This document shows, piece by piece, positions 61,617 to 64,000 of a DNA stretch of 64,000 nt; within the stretch, counting starts at the first letter, position 1, and each line of letters starts with the position of its first letter. Origin of the DNA: Excoecaria cochinchinensis (taxonomy: Eukaryota; Streptophyta; Magnoliopsida; Malpighiales; Euphorbiaceae); contig CANTUQ010000295.1 in assembly GCA_947683425.1 (NCBI GenBank), positions 186,001-250,000 on the forward strand, given 5' to 3'. The notes beneath the pieces were generated by a model that was not told the origin of the DNA, did not search any database, and saw nothing but the letters and a program-made list of their open reading frames with translations. The translations under genes were made by a program, and so were the position numbers.

Positions 61617-63049
61617 ATCAAATGAACTATTCTGGTTACATCGATACCATTGCATAAATGCACATATTTCAATTTGATTTCATAATATATGATCATTATT
61701 TGGCATTAATCTCAAGATACAAAACCTCATCCAATCTCGGGATGGATCTTGAAAGCATCAAACTCCTGTTATCAATCAGCTCTCTTCTTGATTCTCATGA
61801 TTGAATATTTTCTCTCTGCTCTCATTTAATCTTTTGAATGCAAATTCTAGAAGCAACGTCGGAGACGAGACTTAACTCGAATGCATGAATGCACTCATGG
61901 CTTCTCACTTGAAGCTCAAGAAACACCATAGGCCTCTTCTTACGTACCAAACCTTCTTAGAAGGTCATCTCCGCTAATTGGATAAGACTGAACCCGGAAT
62001 CAAAAGGTCTTACTTTGGTTGTAATGTTAGGCTTGGGTAGATGGCTGTCAAAGAAAGATCAGGTCGCTAGAGAAAAATGGCCGCAATATTTTCTCGACTG
62101 ATGGATGAACCATTCTCGGCTCAAAAGTATTCTTGAATTTGGATTCGATAACATTCTAGCTCCTTGAGATCAGAAGGGCAATCGTTGAAACTAGTCAATT
62201 GGTCACCATTTTGGGCTCTCTTTTTTATTCTTCTTTTTTCTTTGCTTCTTTTTCTTTCATTTTTTTTCTTTTTGGATTTTTCGCTTTTCTTTTTCTTTTT
62301 TTTTTCTTTCGCTTCTCTTTTTTTTTTTTGAGCTCATGCCTTTCATGCATGACTAAACCCTCTTTTCAAAGTCTGAACTTGCTCTTATCAAGACAATTTC
62401 TTAATAGTCCAAAGAATTGTTCAAATGAACATCCATCAATTTTAGAGCGGCCACTCTTCTAAGGGGAAGCCAAAATCATTTTAGGCGAGGGGATAGTTTT
62501 AATGTGTGTAACAACAAAATTGGTACGCATTCAGCATACCTACATAAAGGCTCAATGGGCTAGCAAGCGATTGTAGAACAAGGGTAGGAAATAGTCATTT
62601 AGAGAGCTATACAAAGAATGATGCCTAAATCATTTTCCAGGTTCTGTCTTATCCAGAGATCGCTTCGACGGGTAATCAGAAAGGTTCTAGTGCTCTTAGT
62701 GAGTTTTCATCCAATCTCCTAATTGCAACTAGTAATTTTTTTTTCTTATTTTTATTTTCAGAATCTCTCTCTTTTCAGGAGTTATATCAGATGCCATCAA
62801 GATTTTCCTTGGATTTTCCAAAGTTCCAAGATTAAATGCAGTAGTATTAATTGAATTAATGTCAAAATGAATGAATATATCATGATCATAAGAAATGAAA
62901 TCATTAGAAATAATATATAAGTACGCAAAATATTGTTCATCAAACTACATAACCAAAATGTTATAAGGAGTTTTCAAAATACAGAGACATAATACATAAT
63001 ATCTCCAGGTAGTTCTTGCAAAAATGCCACCCTGGTGGACTGGATCCGA
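61617..63049. other. 3' untranslated spacer of Tat-like element, part 2
   Basis: A/T-rich sequence between gag and the poly-T region, with a pyrimidine-rich tract at 62217-62330 on the + strand. I looked for RT, RNase H and integrase motifs on the minus strand and saw none. No RNA gene was recognised. Confidence 0.55.
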
Positions 63050-64000
63050 TCATACATTTGGTGGAAGGACTGCGTTGTAGCCCGGCTTCTTATCTTTCCC
63101 CCTCTTCTCAGGATCAGTTATCTGCTTCGTGTCGATGAGATCCTGAATTTCATGTCTTAGCCTCGCACAACGGTCTGTCATATGCCCCGTGTGCTGGTGG
63201 AAAGTACAATACTCATCATCTCTATGACCCGGTTGCCCTTGGGTTCTGGCTGGCTTAGGAGGCAGGGGCTGCAACTTTCCTTCTTTTATCAGTCTTTCTA
63301 ATACCCAGGACAAAGGACGGCCCAAATTTGAAAAGTGCCTTTGACTTTGCCTCATTCCGGTAGCTGAAACTTCAGCTGCCTTGCCACTTCTGTTGTTGCT
63401 GCTTCCAGCTCCGCCTGATCTGTTGCCCGATTGATTTTCAAAGTTTCTCCCAGGAAAGCTATTCTGACTCGCCTTCTTTGCCAGGTAGGCCCCCTCAGCT
63501 TCTACAGCAATGTCTTTCAATGATTCCCAATCTCTAAGCCCTTTGAAGCTCAGCAAATCCCTCAGGTAAGGACAGGAGTTTCTGATAAATAGCCTAATCT
63601 GATCAGCTGTGTCAGGCTTTCGTTTCATCTCCATGACCCTGTTCCTCCACCTTGTGAGGTACTCGTGGAACGATTCTTCGGGCTTTTGCTGTAAAAGTTC
63701 AAGGTCTTTCAGGGTGACCTCCATTCTAGTACTGCAATCGTACTGTTTCATAAATTCATCGGTCAGCAGGTCCCAGTCTTCTTTACACCTCCTATCCAGG
63801 CCATGGTACCAATCCACTGCAGGACCCGACAGGCTGAGGCAAAAATACTCCACCTTTTGCTTTTTGCTCAGTCCCGTACCCTTCATCACTAAAGTGTACT
63901 GCTTGATATGTGCGGAAGGATCTGAAGTACCGTTAAACTTTGGCAGCTCAGGCATTTTAAATCTCTGGGGCAGCAATTCTTCATCTCCCAAATTTCTATC
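63050..64000 (-). CDS. gag: Gag protein of Tat/Ogre-like element, partial (5' end outside window)
   Basis: Open on the minus strand from the window edge to TGA at 63050-63052. The codon at 63991 is TTG, not ATG, and the frame stays open to 64000, so the true start lies outside. Residues are numbered from 63991. A retrotransposon gag domain covers about 14-170 (FNGTSDPSAHIKQY, YFCLSLSGPAVDWY, FMKQY, EESFHEYLTRWRNRV). A basic, Ser/Gly/Asn-rich linker follows at 172-206. Next comes the segment around 219-247 (FSNLGRPLSWVLERLIKEGKLQPLPP) and a zinc-knuckle-like C262-x2-H-x3-GH-x4-C275, both typical of Tat/Ogre gag as I recognise it. Gag would form the particle that packages the element RNA. The frame stops soon after the knuckle with no protease, unlike autonomous relatives. 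No internal stop or frameshift is seen, so it may still be made and may rely on pol from related copies. Confidence 0.9.
   Translation of the reverse strand, partial: DRNLGDEELLPQRFKMPELPKFNGTSDPSAHIKQYTLVMKGTGLSKKQKVEYFCLSLSGPAVDWYHGLDRRCKEDWDLLTDEFMKQYDCSTRMEVTLKDLELLQQKPEESFHEYLTRWRNRVMEMKRKPDTADQIRLFIRNSCPYLRDLLSFKGLRDWESLKDIAVEAEGAYLAKKASQNSFPGRNFENQSGNRSGGAGSSNNRSGKAAEVSATGMRQSQRHFSNLGRPLSWVLERLIKEGKLQPLPPKPARTQGQPGHRDDEYCTFHQHTGHMTDRCARLRHEIQDLIDTKQITDPEKRGKDKKPGYNAVLPPNV

Larger units (their letters stand above)
56409..64000 (-). mobile_element. Tat/Ogre-like Ty3/gypsy LTR element, 3' part, apparently without pol
   Basis: Minus-strand element running off the right edge. From its 3' end: LTR 56409-58902, polypurine tract 58903-58917, a long 3' untranslated region with two tandem-repeat families, and gag 63050-64000. 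The gag resembles plant Tat/Ogre gag, and long tandem-repeat-bearing 3' untranslated regions are a known trait of that lineage. I see no protease, RT or integrase in the 4.1 kb between gag and the polypurine tract, so the copy is either a non-autonomous derivative or has lost pol. It sits in the satellite in the opposite orientation to the Tekay element. Confidence 0.85.

Noticed and set aside
61211..61677. Frames with long Phe runs
   Set aside because: Direct consequence of the poly-T tracts.

Overview
The window comes from nuclear heterochromatin of a flowering plant. Three things point that way: kilobases of a 166/176-bp satellite, a plant Ty3/gypsy chromovirus of the Tekay/Del type, and part of a Tat/Ogre-type Ty3/gypsy element. 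I see no host protein gene, no rRNA or tRNA gene, no CRISPR and no bacterial-type operon. The species cannot be named from sequence alone.

Layout. (1) 1-25958: a head-to-tail satellite array. Monomers come in two lengths, about 176 bp and about 166 bp, differing by one 10-bp block. I count about 149 monomers, roughly a quarter of them short. Higher-order repeats (HORs) are clear, especially a 694/870-bp unit in the first 17 kb. (2) 25959-35756: a 9,798-bp Tekay-type retrotransposon on the + strand. It has 5-bp target-site duplications (AGGCC), two 2,538-bp LTRs, a primer binding site matching initiator tRNA-Met, a gag-pol frame with one in-frame stop, and a polypurine tract. (3) 35757-56408: the same satellite resumes in the same phase and orientation, about 120 monomers. 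It holds a 6.5/5.5-kb tandem duplication and a later subfamily marked by a T-run. (4) 56409-64000: the 3' part of a Tat/Ogre-like LTR element on the - strand. From its 3' end inward (left to right) it shows a 2,494-bp LTR, a polypurine tract, a 25-28-bp minisatellite, a 118-bp tandem array, A/T-rich spacer with long poly-T runs, and a gag that runs off the right edge. No pol lies between gag and the LTR, so this copy looks non-autonomous or deleted.

How the parts relate. The satellite is the substrate and both retrotransposons are insertions into it. The Tekay integrase carries a C-terminal chromodomain, which in this family is thought to steer insertion toward heterochromatin. The Tat 3' untranslated region carries two unrelated tandem-repeat families; such regions are known in Tat/Ogre elements as nurseries of new satellites. 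The window therefore shows a mature satellite and possible young ones side by side.

Strongest oddities: the one-helical-turn length difference between monomer types; the patchwork of HOR domains; and a cluster of 15-bp interrupted palindromes (GTCACG-NNN-CGTGAC), mostly in pairs 20 bp apart, inside each Tekay LTR, where most inter-LTR differences also fall. Positions and counts were read by eye and may be off by a few bases.
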